From Tenacibaculum sp. (GTDB lineage Bacteria > Bacteroidota > Bacteroidia > Flavobacteriales > Flavobacteriaceae), in NCBI GenBank assembly GCA_018456245.1, contig JAGYHQ010000011.1:1-40556 (forward strand): a stretch of 40,556 nt of DNA, written 5' to 3'. A program made the position numbers and the translations under genes. The notes beneath the pieces are model-generated. The model saw nothing but the letters and a program-made list of their open reading frames with translations, had not been told where the DNA came from and did not search any database. Below are positions 1 through 7,905 of the stretch, in pieces; within the stretch, counting starts at the first letter, position 1; the number at the start of each line of letters is the position of its first letter.

Positions 1-423
1 ATCTAATGCTTTTAGAAATTGTTGTTTGTTTTCTTGTAGTCGTTTTTCGTTGATTGCATAGCCTTGTAACAAATAATCTTTTAAACGTTTTGTTGCCCAA
101 ATTCTGAATTGTGTAGCAACACTTGATTTTATTCTATATCCAACAGAAATGATAGCGTCTAAATTATAGATTTTTTGTTTTCTTTTCACTTCTCTTTTCC
201 CTTCTTGACGAACTTGTAAGAAATCCTTACAAGTTGAAAATTCGTCTAACTCTCCTTCTTGATATACATTTTTTAAATGTAACGTTATATTTTGAGTAGT
301 CGTTTGAAACAACTCCGACATTTGCTTTTGTGTTAGCCAAATAGTCTCATTTTCCATACGAACATCAATCCTAACGTTTCCACTATCATCTTGATATAAA
401 ATTATTTCATTTTGTATATTCAT
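1..423 (-). CDS. RhuM-family protein, N-terminal part (cut by window edge)
   Basis: The frame reads leftward from an ATG at 423 and is still open at base 1, so 141 N-terminal residues are visible. The start MNIQNEIILYQDD, followed by a segment with IWLTQKQMSELF and TTQNITLHLKN, matches the N-terminus of the RhuM/COG3943 family, whose members are named after a Salmonella pathogenicity-island protein and are often found in accessory loci. The IWLTQKQMSELF part looks like a DNA-binding helix-turn-helix, followed by the conserved YNLDAIISVGYRI and FRIWATKRLKDYL blocks. The cellular role of the family is not settled. It lies 27 bp after the DUF58 stop on the same strand and may be cotranscribed with it. 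Family assignment is strong; function is unknown. Confidence 0.85.
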   Translation of the reverse strand, partial: MNIQNEIILYQDDSGNVRIDVRMENETIWLTQKQMSELFQTTTQNITLHLKNVYQEGELDEFSTCKDFLQVRQEGKREVKRKQKIYNLDAIISVGYRIKSSVATQFRIWATKRLKDYLLQGYAINEKRLQENKQQFLKALD

Positions 424-450
424 CCTTTCATCTGCTTATTATTAATGCCT

Positions 451-1314
451 CTACTTCGCTTTAAAATACCCTAATAATTTCCTTACATAATCTTCATCTT
501 CACGAACATTAATCACACCCGAACCACTCTTTTTAAAAGCATCAATAAATTCTGATTTTAAACGCAAAGCATTAATTTTATAATTCTTTCGCACTTGTTT
601 TGAACTCGTATTTACCAATTGAACAGTTTCTGTTTCAGCGTCTAACATCGGTATCATTCCCAAATTCGGAATTTCCTCATCGCATTTGTCGTACACTCGT
701 ATTCCTGTTACATCGTGTTTGTTTCCTGCAATTTTTAAAGTTCGCTGGTAACCCTCATCAATAAAATCGGACAACATAAAGACAATCGCTCGTTTTTTCA
801 TTACCGAGGATAAAAATTGTAATGCTCCGTTAATATTTGTCTTTTTTGTTTTTGGTTGAAATTCAATCAATTCACGGATAATTCGCAGAACGTGACTTCG
901 TCCTTTTTTTGGTGGAATGTATAATTCTCCCTCATCAGCAAATAAAATTAATCCTACTTTATCGTTGTTCTGAATTGCCGAAAATGCCAAAGTTGCCGAA
1001 ATTTCAGTAATCGTATCTTTTTTAAATTGCGAGGTCGTTCCGAAAAAACCAGAGCCTGAAATATCAACCATTAACATCATTGTAAGTTCTCGTTCTTCTT
1101 CAAAAACCTTGATATATGGTTCGCTGTATCGTGCTGTAACGTTCCAGTCAATCGCACGAATATCATCGCCAAACTGATATTTTCGTACTTCCGAAAAGGT
1201 CATTCCTCGCCCTTTGAACGTAGAATGATATTCCCCTCCAAAAATATGATTAGACAAACGCTTGGTTTTAATCTCAATCTTCCGAACTTTTTTTAGTAAT
1301 TCTTTTGTATCCAT
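451..1314 (-). CDS. DUF58 domain-containing protein (MoxR-associated, vWA-like)
   Basis: This 287-residue protein has the DUF58 signature: an N-terminal GEYHSTFKGRG block, then VRKYQFGDDIRAIDWNVTAR, and a von Willebrand A-like segment with MLMVDISGSG that resembles a metal-ion-dependent adhesion site (DxSxS). In Bacteroidota such proteins are encoded next to MoxR ATPases in Bat/aerotolerance-type clusters and are thought to be assembled or activated by MoxR; the exact activity is unknown. I chose the ATG at 1314 because the five extra residues (MGFGL) of a longer reading come from a GC-rich repeat rather than from coding sequence. MoxR is two genes upstream. The usual downstream BatA/BatB genes are not seen; a RhuM-family gene follows instead. 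Confidence 0.9.
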   Translation of the reverse strand: MDTKELLKKVRKIEIKTKRLSNHIFGGEYHSTFKGRGMTFSEVRKYQFGDDIRAIDWNVTARYSEPYIKVFEEERELTMMLMVDISGSGFFGTTSQFKKDTITEISATLAFSAIQNNDKVGLILFADEGELYIPPKKGRSHVLRIIRELIEFQPKTKKTNINGALQFLSSVMKKRAIVFMLSDFIDEGYQRTLKIAGNKHDVTGIRVYDKCDEEIPNLGMIPMLDAETETVQLVNTSSKQVRKNYKINALRLKSEFIDAFKKSGSGVINVREDEDYVRKLLGYFKAK

Positions 1315-1352
1315 AAGCCCAAAGCCCACCCCAGCCCTCCCAAAGGGAGGGA
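1315..1352. repeat. GC-rich palindromic intergenic repeat (REP-like)
   Basis: Bases 1335-1341 (CCCTCCC) and 1345-1351 (GGGAGGG) form a perfect 7-bp stem with an AAA loop, flanked by a C-rich stretch (CCCACCCCAG) reaching the DUF58 start. The block is far more GC-rich than its surroundings. Similar short C-rich/G-rich palindromes are scattered between genes in flavobacterial genomes, so I read it as a dispersed repeat of the REP type. Only one copy is visible here, so dispersal is inferred. It forms the immediate 5' leader of the DUF58 gene and could affect its translation. Confidence 0.5.
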
Positions 1353-1407
1353 GTTTAGCGTTGTTTTTTTATCTTTTAATTTCTAAAATGTATTATTTAT
1401 GGTTAAT

Positions 1408-1656
1408 TTAATCTTCACCAAACCAATAATTACGCATTTCTGTTAAAAATTCTTTTGTAATAGGATAGCCCGATTTTGAACCGATAACACTATCAATCGC
1501 ACATTCTGGACACATTGCACATTGTCCGTCATCAATCCATTCGTAAATCCTCGTAGGCTTAAAAATTTCCAAACAATGAAAACAACCACAAGTTTCACTT
1601 TGCATAATCTCTGTATAATGATTACTTGAATGTTTATGTGCTTTTATTTTTTCCAT
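1408..1656 (-). CDS. Small Cys-rich protein, probable zinc-binding fold, function unknown
   Basis: This 82-residue protein has six cysteines in two clusters, Cys23-x-Cys25-xx-Cys28 and Cys46-xx-Cys49-xx-Cys52, spaced like a zinc ribbon or treble-clef site. The TCGCFHCLEIF and EWIDDG / CPEC / IDSVIGSKSGYPI blocks are shared by a widespread family usually annotated only as cytoplasmic protein. There is no signal peptide or membrane segment. It sits between moxR (55 bp upstream) and the DUF58 gene (93 bp downstream), all on the minus strand, and could be cotranscribed with them, although it is not a standard member of MoxR/DUF58 clusters. Zinc binding is inferred from the cysteine pattern. The function is unknown. 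Confidence 0.8.
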   Translation of the reverse strand: MEKIKAHKHSSNHYTEIMQSETCGCFHCLEIFKPTRIYEWIDDGQCAMCPECAIDSVIGSKSGYPITKEFLTEMRNYWFGED

Positions 1657-1711
1657 AATTTTTTTTTCAATTAATTAAATTGAAAACTGATAATTGTTTA
1701 TTGATAATTGA

Positions 1712-2701
1712 TTAAGGTACTTGCACCTCATTAATAATCTCGTTGATAATATCTATTGAAGTTTTATCTTCTGCTTCTGCCTCGTAAGTAATTCCGATAC
1801 GGTGGCGTAACACATCATAAACCACAGCACGTACATCTTCTGGAATTACATAACCTCTACGCTTGATAAACGCATAACATTTTGCCGATTTCGCCAAGGC
1901 AATACTACCACGAGGCGATGCTCCAAAACTGATTAAAGGTTTTAATTTTTCAAGATTGTATTTTTCAGGATAACGTGTTGCGAAAATAATATCTAAAATA
2001 TATTTTTCAATTTTTTCATCCATATATACCTCGTTGATAACCTCACGAGCCTTTAAAATTTGCTCAATAGAAACCACAGGATTTACCTTTGTAAAACTTC
2101 CTTTTAAGTTTGCTCGCATAATTTGTTGTTCGTCTTCAATATTCGGATAATCAATCACGGTTTTTAACATAAAACGGTCAACTTGTGCCTCTGGTAGCGG
2201 ATATGTTCCTTCTTGTTCCACAGGGTTTTGCGTTGCCATTACCAAAAAAGGTTCATCAAGTTTAAAAGTTTCTTCGCCAATAGTGATTTGACGCTCTTGC
2301 ATCGCCTCTAATAATGCCGATTGCACTTTTGCAGGAGCACGGTTAATCTCATCTGCTAACACGAAATTTGCGAAAATAGGACCTTTTTTAATTGAAAAAT
2401 CGTTTTCTTTTACGTTGTAAATTATCGTTCCGACCACATCGGCAGGAAGTAAATCAGGCGTAAACTGAATACGACTAAAACTACCTTGCACTGCTTTTGA
2501 AAGCGTGTTAATCGCCAGTGTTTTTGCAAGTCCCGGAACACCTTCTAATAAAATGTGTCCGTTTCCAAGAAGTCCGATTAATAATCGTTCAATCATATAT
2601 TTTTGACCCACGATGACTTTGTTCATCTCGGAAGTTAGTAAATCTACAAACGCACTCTCACGTTCTATTTTTTCGTTAATTGCTCTTACGTCTATATCCA
2701 T
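1712..2701 (-). CDS. MoxR-family AAA+ ATPase
   Basis: This 329-residue protein has a full AAA+ core: Walker A GVPGLAKT at residues 54-61, Walker B VLADEIN with Asp117/Glu118, a sensor-1-like MATQNPVEQEGTYPLPEAQ segment, and a C-terminal lid domain containing SFGASPRGSIALAKSAK. MoxR ATPases act as chaperone-like remodellers of vWA-domain partners, and the DUF58 protein encoded two genes downstream is the likely client. The length is normal for the family. The ATG at 2701 gives the usual N-terminus. A TACATTTG -7 element lies about 30 bp upstream. Only the MoxR and DUF58 parts of the usual Bat-type operon are present in this window. Confidence 0.93.
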   Translation of the reverse strand: MDIDVRAINEKIERESAFVDLLTSEMNKVIVGQKYMIERLLIGLLGNGHILLEGVPGLAKTLAINTLSKAVQGSFSRIQFTPDLLPADVVGTIIYNVKENDFSIKKGPIFANFVLADEINRAPAKVQSALLEAMQERQITIGEETFKLDEPFLVMATQNPVEQEGTYPLPEAQVDRFMLKTVIDYPNIEDEQQIMRANLKGSFTKVNPVVSIEQILKAREVINEVYMDEKIEKYILDIIFATRYPEKYNLEKLKPLISFGASPRGSIALAKSAKCYAFIKRRGYVIPEDVRAVVYDVLRHRIGITYEAEAEDKTSIDIINEIINEVQVP

Positions 2702-2729
2702 TTTTTATGCTTTTATTCTATTTTACTTA

Positions 2730-2737
2730 CAAATGTA
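2730..2737 (-). promoter_or_regulatory. Putative -7 promoter element of moxR
   Basis: On the minus strand these bases read TACATTTG, an exact match to the Bacteroidota -7 consensus TAnnTTTG, 28 bp before the moxR ATG. No convincing -33 TTG was found at the expected distance, so support rests on the -7 alone. Confidence 0.4.
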
Positions 2738-2858
2738 AGATAGGTAAGAAAAGTTTTCTGTTAAGAGGAGGTTAAAATAACACTAAGGAAACTATTAATT
2801 AATATTAAGGTAATAAAAAACAAATAAGTATTTATTTTGTTTGTACAAACATATAAAT

Positions 2859-4013
2859 ATGAAAAGATTTCAAAATATTTTATTAATAATATTCCTATTA
2901 ATAAGTGCCAGTTCTATTACTCAAACAAAAAAAATACAATTTGGAAAAGGACTTTTAAATTTAAAAGGAGAAGATAATAGTTGGAAAATGAAAGTTGGAG
3001 CAAGAATACAACTTTTAAGTACAAATTCTTGGAATATTAACTCTAAAGGAAACTACGGACAACTACAAAGTTCAATTCTTATAAGACGAGCAAGATTAAA
3101 ATTTGATGGATTTGTTTTATCGCCAAAACTAAAGTACAAAATAGAATTAGGTTTTTCAAACAGAGATATGGGAGTAGCAACAAAATACACAAATTATGCT
3201 CCGCGCACTATTTTAGCTGCAGTAATTAGGTGGAACTTTTACAAAAACTTTAGTTTATGGGTAGGACAAGACAAATTACCAGGGAATAGAGAGCGTGTAA
3301 TTTCTTCAGGAAATATGCAATTTGTTGACCGTTCAAGGTTAAATAAAGAATTTACTATTGACCGTGATTTAGGTTTACAATTAAGGCATCATTTTAAACT
3401 TGGTAATAATTTTATTGTTCGTGAAATGTTTGCTATTTCACAAGGGGAAGGACGAAATATTGTTACAGGAAATAAAGGAGGGTATCAATACACAGGACGA
3501 CTTGAATTTTTGCCTTTTGGAATATTTAAAAGTAAAGGAGATTACTCGGAATGTGATTTAAAGCGTGAAGAAAAACCCAAATTAGCTATTGGAGCAACAT
3601 ATAATTTTAATGATGATGCTGTAAGAACAAAGGGTTACAAAGGAGATTATACAGGAACAAGAGATATTTCAACCATTTTTGTTGATGCAATGTTTAAATA
3701 TAATGGGTTCTCTTTTATGGTAGAATATGCAGACAGAAAAATTACAGAAACTACAAGTAATAGTATTAAAAAAGATTACTCAGCAAATGTACAAGCAGGA
3801 TATTTATTTAAAAACAATATAGAATTAGCAGGACGATATACAACAGTAAAAGTTAAAGGAACTGATTTTTCTACAAATTACTATACTTTGGGATTATCAA
3901 AATATATTGTTGGGCATAAATTAAAAGTACAAACTGATATAACTTACAAAGATATCACAAGTACCCAAAAAGGTGGTTTAGAATATCGATTGCAGTTAGA
4001 AATACATTTCTAA
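2859..4013 (+). CDS. Phosphate-selective porin O/P family outer-membrane protein
   Basis: This is a predicted 384-residue outer-membrane barrel. The start MKRFQNILLIIFLLISASSI is a clear signal peptide, and for that reason I prefer the ATG at 2859 over a TTG six codons upstream. The mature part has the features of O/P porins: a GARIQLL strand near the N-terminus, the RRARLKFDGFVLSPKLKYKIEL block, the NFSLWVGQDKLPGNRERVIS block, and many alternating aromatic/hydrophilic strands ending in a C-terminal aromatic residue (LEIHF). Such porins pass phosphate, polyphosphate or other anions, but the substrate cannot be deduced here. It is monocistronic, converges with hemD, and has no phosphate-transport genes beside it. 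Confidence 0.88.
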   Translation: MKRFQNILLIIFLLISASSITQTKKIQFGKGLLNLKGEDNSWKMKVGARIQLLSTNSWNINSKGNYGQLQSSILIRRARLKFDGFVLSPKLKYKIELGFSNRDMGVATKYTNYAPRTILAAVIRWNFYKNFSLWVGQDKLPGNRERVISSGNMQFVDRSRLNKEFTIDRDLGLQLRHHFKLGNNFIVREMFAISQGEGRNIVTGNKGGYQYTGRLEFLPFGIFKSKGDYSECDLKREEKPKLAIGATYNFNDDAVRTKGYKGDYTGTRDISTIFVDAMFKYNGFSFMVEYADRKITETTSNSIKKDYSANVQAGYLFKNNIELAGRYTTVKVKGTDFSTNYYTLGLSKYIVGHKLKVQTDITYKDITSTQKGGLEYRLQLEIHF

Positions 4014-4059
4014 ATTAAAGCATAAATATAAATTATTTTAAACTTTATCAATTAAACAA

Positions 4060-4809
4060 TTATTTCTTACCGTTAACTTCTTTAATATATTTTTCTAATG
4101 CCATAGTCATAGAAGGGGTTTCAGGTGTTGGTGCAGAGATATCTACACGTAAACCTCTCTCTTCTACAGCTTTTACAGTTGAACTACCAAATACAGCAAT
4201 TCGTGTTTTATTTTGCTTAAAATTAGGGAAATTTTTAAATAAACTATCAATTCCTGAAGGGCTGAAAAACACTAAAACATCGTAAAACACATCACTTAAA
4301 TCAGATAAGTCACTCATTACTGTTTTGTACAAATCGGCACGTTTCCATTCAACTTTTAGTTTATCTAATTCTTGTGGAATATCTTCAGATAATTTATCAG
4401 AAGACGGTAGTAAAAACTTTTCTGTTTTATGCTTTTTCATAAGTTTAGTTAAATCTGAAAAAGTTTTGTTTCCTACATATATTTTACGTTTACGATATAC
4501 TACATATTTTTGTAAATAGTAGGCTACTGCTTCAGACTGACAAAAATATTTCATATCATCAGGAACTTTAAAACGCATTTCTTCAGCAATTCTAAAAAAA
4601 TGGTCAACAGCATTTCTACTTGTTAAAATAATTGCAGTAAAATTATTTAAGTCAATTTTTTGAGCACGAACTTCTTTAGCAGTAATACCCTCTACGTGGA
4701 TAAATGAACGAAAATCAATATTTACTTTATATTTCTCCGCTAAATCAAAATAAGGAGAAGTTTCCGTCTTCGGTGCAGGTTGTGATACTAAAATAGTTTT
4801 CACTTTCAT
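4060..4809 (-). CDS. hemD: Uroporphyrinogen-III synthase family protein
   Basis: HemD cyclises hydroxymethylbilane to uroporphyrinogen III, the branch-point precursor of heme and siroheme. The 249-residue protein has the two-lobed HemD pattern: an N-terminal ILVSQPAP block, FTAIILTSRNAVDHFF, the hinge with MKYFCQSEAVAYYL, and a second lobe with VLVFFSPSGIDSLF and RIAVFGSSTVKAVEERG before SAPTPETPSMTMAL. These are the usual markers of a family with low sequence conservation. The gene lies 11 bp downstream of the DUF4271 gene on the same strand, an arrangement common in Flavobacteriia that supports the call. The ATG at 4809 is the only good start. Confidence 0.88.
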   Translation of the reverse strand: MKVKTILVSQPAPKTETSPYFDLAEKYKVNIDFRSFIHVEGITAKEVRAQKIDLNNFTAIILTSRNAVDHFFRIAEEMRFKVPDDMKYFCQSEAVAYYLQKYVVYRKRKIYVGNKTFSDLTKLMKKHKTEKFLLPSSDKLSEDIPQELDKLKVEWKRADLYKTVMSDLSDLSDVFYDVLVFFSPSGIDSLFKNFPNFKQNKTRIAVFGSSTVKAVEERGLRVDISAPTPETPSMTMALEKYIKEVNGKK

Positions 4810-4820
4810 ATCTCTTTCTC

Positions 4821-5438
4821 TTAGGTGCTTATAATTTTATATATAATTAGCAAAGGAGCTAATTCGAGGGTGCAAAAATACAAAATAAAATAAAATAGGT
4901 TAGCTAAAATTGTTTTTTCATTATTTTTTAAAATAAAAAATGACCTACCCAACAATAATAATATTATGAAGAAGGATAAAAAATAAATATTTTTAAAGTA
5001 ATAATGGTGTAGAATAAGTATAGGGAAAGCCCATAAACAAATACTGTATAGATATCCTAATTTTGTAAAAATAAAATATCGTATACTTTTTCTTATCATA
5101 AATAAATGAGATATTAATAATGTTACAAATAACTTTAATGTTACAAATAAAATTACTCCTATAAAAATGTATAAAAAATACTTTGTTTTTGTGTAAAATG
5201 TAATGGTAAGTGAAACAATAGTAACACTAAATATAAAGGATAAAATTTTAAAAATGGGAAAAACACTAATAGGTTCTTCTGAACGATTTTTTATAAATCT
5301 TTGTAAAAAAAAAGAAATAAAGTACCCTAATAATAGTTTAGGTTTGTATGTTTTTTTTAAAAAAATAAGTATTAAGCAAAACAGAAAGATTAAAGTAATC
5401 CAATCATTAGATATATTTGTGCGTTCTATGGCTTCCAT
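4821..5438 (-). CDS. DUF4271 integral membrane protein
   Basis: This 205-residue protein is almost wholly hydrophobic, with about six predicted membrane segments (for example WITLIFLFCLILIFL near the N-terminus and LFYFILYFCTLELAPLLIIY near the C-terminus). The C-terminal LELAPLLIIYKI motif and the position directly before hemD are typical of DUF4271 proteins of Bacteroidota. Its biochemical role is unknown. The link to hemD suggests inner-membrane function near heme synthesis, but that is inference from position only. It is divergent from the glycosyltransferase gene at 5521, with promoter elements for both in the 82-bp gap. The gene is very AT-rich, even for this window. Confidence 0.8.
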   Translation of the reverse strand: MEAIERTNISNDWITLIFLFCLILIFLKKTYKPKLLLGYFISFFLQRFIKNRSEEPISVFPIFKILSFIFSVTIVSLTITFYTKTKYFLYIFIGVILFVTLKLFVTLLISHLFMIRKSIRYFIFTKLGYLYSICLWAFPILILHHYYFKNIYFLSFFIILLLLGRSFFILKNNEKTILANLFYFILYFCTLELAPLLIIYKIIST

Positions 5439-5472
5439 ATTTTATTCTGTGGGCTATACTTGTATATTTGGG

Positions 5473-5480
5473 CAAATTTA
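5473..5480 (-). promoter_or_regulatory. Putative -7 element for DUF4271-hemD
   Basis: Reads TAAATTTG on the minus strand, an exact TAnnTTTG match 34 bp before the DUF4271 start. It lies next to the oppositely directed element at 5495-5502, so the two promoters would be back to back. No matching -33 TTG was seen. Confidence 0.4.
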
Positions 5481-5494
5481 GTAAAAAATTGATG

Positions 5495-5502
5495 TATATT
5501 TG
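5495..5502 (+). promoter_or_regulatory. Putative -7 element for the glycosyltransferase operon
   Basis: Reads TATATTTG, an exact TAnnTTTG match 18 bp before the ATG at 5521, implying a very short 5' leader. A TTG at 5468-5470 could serve as the -33, but the 24-bp spacing is longer than the usual 19-21. A second TATATTTG at 5463-5470 is further from the gene and less likely. Confidence 0.42.
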
Positions 5503-5520
5503 CCTATATAAATTTATAAA

Positions 5521-6240
5521 ATGTCAGATACATTAGTCATTATTCCTACCTATAATGAAAAAGAAAATATAGAGGCAATTATTAAGGCGGTTTTTAATCA
5601 AGAAAAACAGTTTGATATATTGGTTGTTGATGATAATTCGCCTGACGGAACAGCACAAATTGTAGAAAGCCTACAAAATGAATTTCCAAACCGATTACAT
5701 ATTGAGAAACGAGAGGGTAAAAATGGTTTAGGGGTGGCTTATATTCACGGATTTAAATGGGCTCTTGAAAGGAAATACGATTTTATTATAGAAATGGATG
5801 CCGATTTTTCGCACAACCCAAATGATTTAATAAGATTATATAATTCGTGTGCTATTGATGGTGCTGATGTATCGGTAGGTTCAAGATATTCAATAGGTGT
5901 AAATGTGGTTAATTGGCCTATGAAGAGGGTGTTATTATCATATTTAGCATCAAAATATGTGCGTTTTATTACAAGTATTCCTGTGTGTGATACTACTGCA
6001 GGTTTTGTTTGTTGGAAAAGAGAAGTATTGGAAACAATTAAATTAGATAAAATTAAATTTGTTGGATACGCCTTTCAAATAGAAATGAAATATAAAGCGT
6101 GGAAACACGGTTTTAATATTAAAGAGGTTTCTGTGATATTTATAGATAGAACATTAGGGGAATCTAAAATGAACAAAGGTATTATATCTGAAGCATTATT
6201 TGGGGTTATAAAAATGCGATTAAAAGGATTGCCAAAGTAG
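5521..6240 (+). CDS. Polyprenol-phosphate mannosyltransferase-like GT2 enzyme
   Basis: This is a 239-residue GT2 glycosyltransferase of the dolichol-phosphate-mannose synthase type. Such enzymes move a sugar (usually mannose from GDP-mannose) onto polyprenyl phosphate at the cytoplasmic face of the membrane. Visible motifs are VIIPTYNEKENI at the N-terminus, VVDDNSPDG at 35-43, and the metal-binding DAD at 93-95 within EMDADFSHNP, followed by GSRYS and the acceptor-loop TTAGFVCWKR. There is no C-terminal membrane domain, so it matches the short, single-domain class. DUF4296 follows by 37 bp. The lipid-linked sugar could feed the GT-C enzyme at 7906-11013; this is inference, and the sugar specificity is not proven. 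Confidence 0.9.
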   Translation: MSDTLVIIPTYNEKENIEAIIKAVFNQEKQFDILVVDDNSPDGTAQIVESLQNEFPNRLHIEKREGKNGLGVAYIHGFKWALERKYDFIIEMDADFSHNPNDLIRLYNSCAIDGADVSVGSRYSIGVNVVNWPMKRVLLSYLASKYVRFITSIPVCDTTAGFVCWKREVLETIKLDKIKFVGYAFQIEMKYKAWKHGFNIKEVSVIFIDRTLGESKMNKGIISEALFGVIKMRLKGLPK

Positions 6241-6277
6241 TTGAAAAGTAATTGCTTAATATTTAACAAATAAGGTT

Positions 6278-6670
6278 ATGAAAAAGACAATATTTAGTTT
6301 GCTGTTTATTTTTTTAGTTTCTTGTACAAGTAATACTATTTACAAGAAACCAAAAGATTTAATACCAAAAGACACAATGATTTTATTGCTTACTGATATG
6401 TATATAGCTTCATCGGCAAGATTTACTAAAAATAAACGACTTGAAAGAGATATAAATTATATGCCTTTGGTATATGAAAATTATAAAATAGATAGTTTAC
6501 GTTTTAAAAAAAGTAATATTTATTATACTTCTAAATTAGAGGTATATGAAGAAATATTACAAAAGGTTAAAAACAATTTACAAAGTAAAATTGATACAAA
6601 TTATACTAAAAACAGTATAATTGAGATGAAAGGGAAAGAAATTTTACGCCCTGCTGAATTAGTAAAATAA
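6278..6670 (+). CDS. DUF4296 lipoprotein
   Basis: This 130-residue protein starts with a lipoprotein signal (FIFLVSC, lipobox Cys16), so it should be anchored in a membrane facing the periplasm. The body matches the DUF4296 pattern, with LIPKDTMILLLTDMYIA, a helix-rich middle, and a segment around FKKSNIYYTSKLEVYEEIL. The family is restricted to Bacteroidota and has no defined function. It lies 37 bp after the glycosyltransferase gene on the same strand and is probably cotranscribed with it. No terminator is evident after it; the short inverted repeat around 6690-6725 lacks a T tract. Confidence 0.82.
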   Translation: MKKTIFSLLFIFLVSCTSNTIYKKPKDLIPKDTMILLLTDMYIASSARFTKNKRLERDINYMPLVYENYKIDSLRFKKSNIYYTSKLEVYEEILQKVKNNLQSKIDTNYTKNSIIEMKGKEILRPAELVK

Positions 6671-6761
6671 ATTTTTAATTGTAAATAGGGGTTTTACACT
6701 AAAAAAGAGAGTGTTAAAAAATAAAAACAGAATTCATAATTTTATAATAGGTGTTTTTGCG

Positions 6762-6769
6762 TAACTTTA
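6762..6769 (+). promoter_or_regulatory. Possible -7 element of recA
   Basis: TAACTTTA matches TAnnTTTG except for the last base and lies 31 bp before the recA start. There is no TTG at the right distance. No LexA-like operator was recognised. Confidence 0.28.
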
Positions 6770-6800
6770 CACCTAATTATTATAATATTTTAATTAGTTT

Positions 6801-7808
6801 ATGGCAACAGATAAAGAAAAAGAAGCAAAATTAAAAGCACTTCAGCTTACATTAGATAAATTAGATAAATCTTACGGTAAAGGTACTGTAATGAAAATGG
6901 GAGATAAGGTTGTTGAAGATATTGAGGCAATTTCATCAGGTTCATTAGGGTTAGATTTAGCATTAGGAGTTGGAGGATACCCAAGAGGAAGAATTATAGA
7001 AATTTATGGTCCTGAATCATCAGGTAAAACAACCTTAACATTACACGCTATTGCAGAGGCACAAAGAGCAGGAGGAATTGCAGCATTTATTGATGCAGAA
7101 CACGCTTTTGACCGTTTCTACGCAGAAAATTTAGGAATTGATATTGATAATTTAATCATTTCACAACCAGACCACGGGGAACAGGCTTTGGAAATTGCTG
7201 ATAATTTAATCCGTTCAGGTGCAGTTGATATTGTTGTTATAGATTCAGTAGCTGCTTTAACTCCAAAATCTGAAATTGAAGGAGAAATGGGAGATAGTAA
7301 AATGGGATTACATGCTCGTTTAATGTCTCAAGCATTACGTAAGTTAACGGGTACTATAAGTAAAACCAATTGTACTGTAATATTTATTAACCAATTACGT
7401 GATAAAATTGGTGTAATGTTTGGTAGCCCTGAAACAACAACAGGAGGTAATGCTTTAAAATTCTATGCCTCTGTTCGTATAGATATTAGAAAACGAACTC
7501 AAATAAAAGATGGTGATAAGGTTATAGGAAACCAAACAAAAGTAAAAGTAGTTAAAAATAAGGTTGCTCCACCATTCCAACAAGCAGAGTTTGATATTAT
7601 GTATGGTGAAGGAATTTCAAAAGTAGGGGAAATTTTAGATATTGGAGTTGAATTAGGAATTATTAAAAAGAGTGGTTCTTGGTTTAGTTATGGTGATACA
7701 AAATTAGGACAAGGACGTGATACCGTAAAAGGAATTATAAAAGATAATCCTGAATTAATGGAAGAATTAGAAGGAAAAATTAAAGAAGCTATTGAAAACC
7801 AAGAATAG
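6801..7808 (+). CDS. recA: Recombinase RecA
   Basis: RecA polymerises on single-stranded DNA, drives strand exchange and triggers SOS-type responses. The 335-residue protein is full length. It shows the N-terminal helix ([20 protein letters not shown]), Walker A GPESSGKT at 70-77, the FIDAEHAFD block, Walker [16 protein letters not shown], and the L2 loop region with [29 protein letters not shown]. The C-terminal tail is acidic, as usual. It is transcribed alone, with its own terminator at 7831-7866, and faces the GT117 gene. Confidence 0.98.
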   Translation: MATDKEKEAKLKALQLTLDKLDKSYGKGTVMKMGDKVVEDIEAISSGSLGLDLALGVGGYPRGRIIEIYGPESSGKTTLTLHAIAEAQRAGGIAAFIDAEHAFDRFYAENLGIDIDNLIISQPDHGEQALEIADNLIRSGAVDIVVIDSVAALTPKSEIEGEMGDSKMGLHARLMSQALRKLTGTISKTNCTVIFINQLRDKIGVMFGSPETTTGGNALKFYASVRIDIRKRTQIKDGDKVIGNQTKVKVVKNKVAPPFQQAEFDIMYGEGISKVGEILDIGVELGIIKKSGSWFSYGDTKLGQGRDTVKGIIKDNPELMEELEGKIKEAIENQE

Positions 7809-7830
7809 TGTTAATTTTACTAATAAAATA

Positions 7831-7866
7831 AAAGCAATCTCTATTTTTTAGAGATTGCTTTTTTGT
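7831..7866. terminator. Rho-independent terminator after recA (works both ways)
   Basis: A 12-bp perfect stem (7831-7842 AAAGCAATCTCT with 7850-7861 AGAGATTGCTTT) and a 7-base loop is followed by a T run. The other side is A-rich, so it can also end the convergent GT117 transcript. Confidence 0.88.
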
Positions 7867-7905
7867 TTCCTTTTTAATGAATATCAAAAATATATTTAAT
7901 TATTT

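Noticed and set aside
1315..1329. A five-codon N-terminal extension (MGFGL) of the DUF58 protein
   Set aside because: The codons come from the GC-rich palindromic repeat; the ATG at 1314 begins the conserved sequence.
5463..5470. A second TATATTTG upstream of the glycosyltransferase gene
   Set aside because: It is farther from the start and has no -33 partner; the copy at 5495-5502 is a better candidate.
5203..5481. A 92-codon open frame opposite the DUF4271 gene
   Set aside because: It lies antisense to a well-supported membrane protein gene and shows no domain features.
6685..6730. Inverted repeat TTTTACACT ... AGTGTTAAAA after the DUF4296 gene
   Set aside because: The stem has a bulge and no T tract, so I do not call it a terminator.
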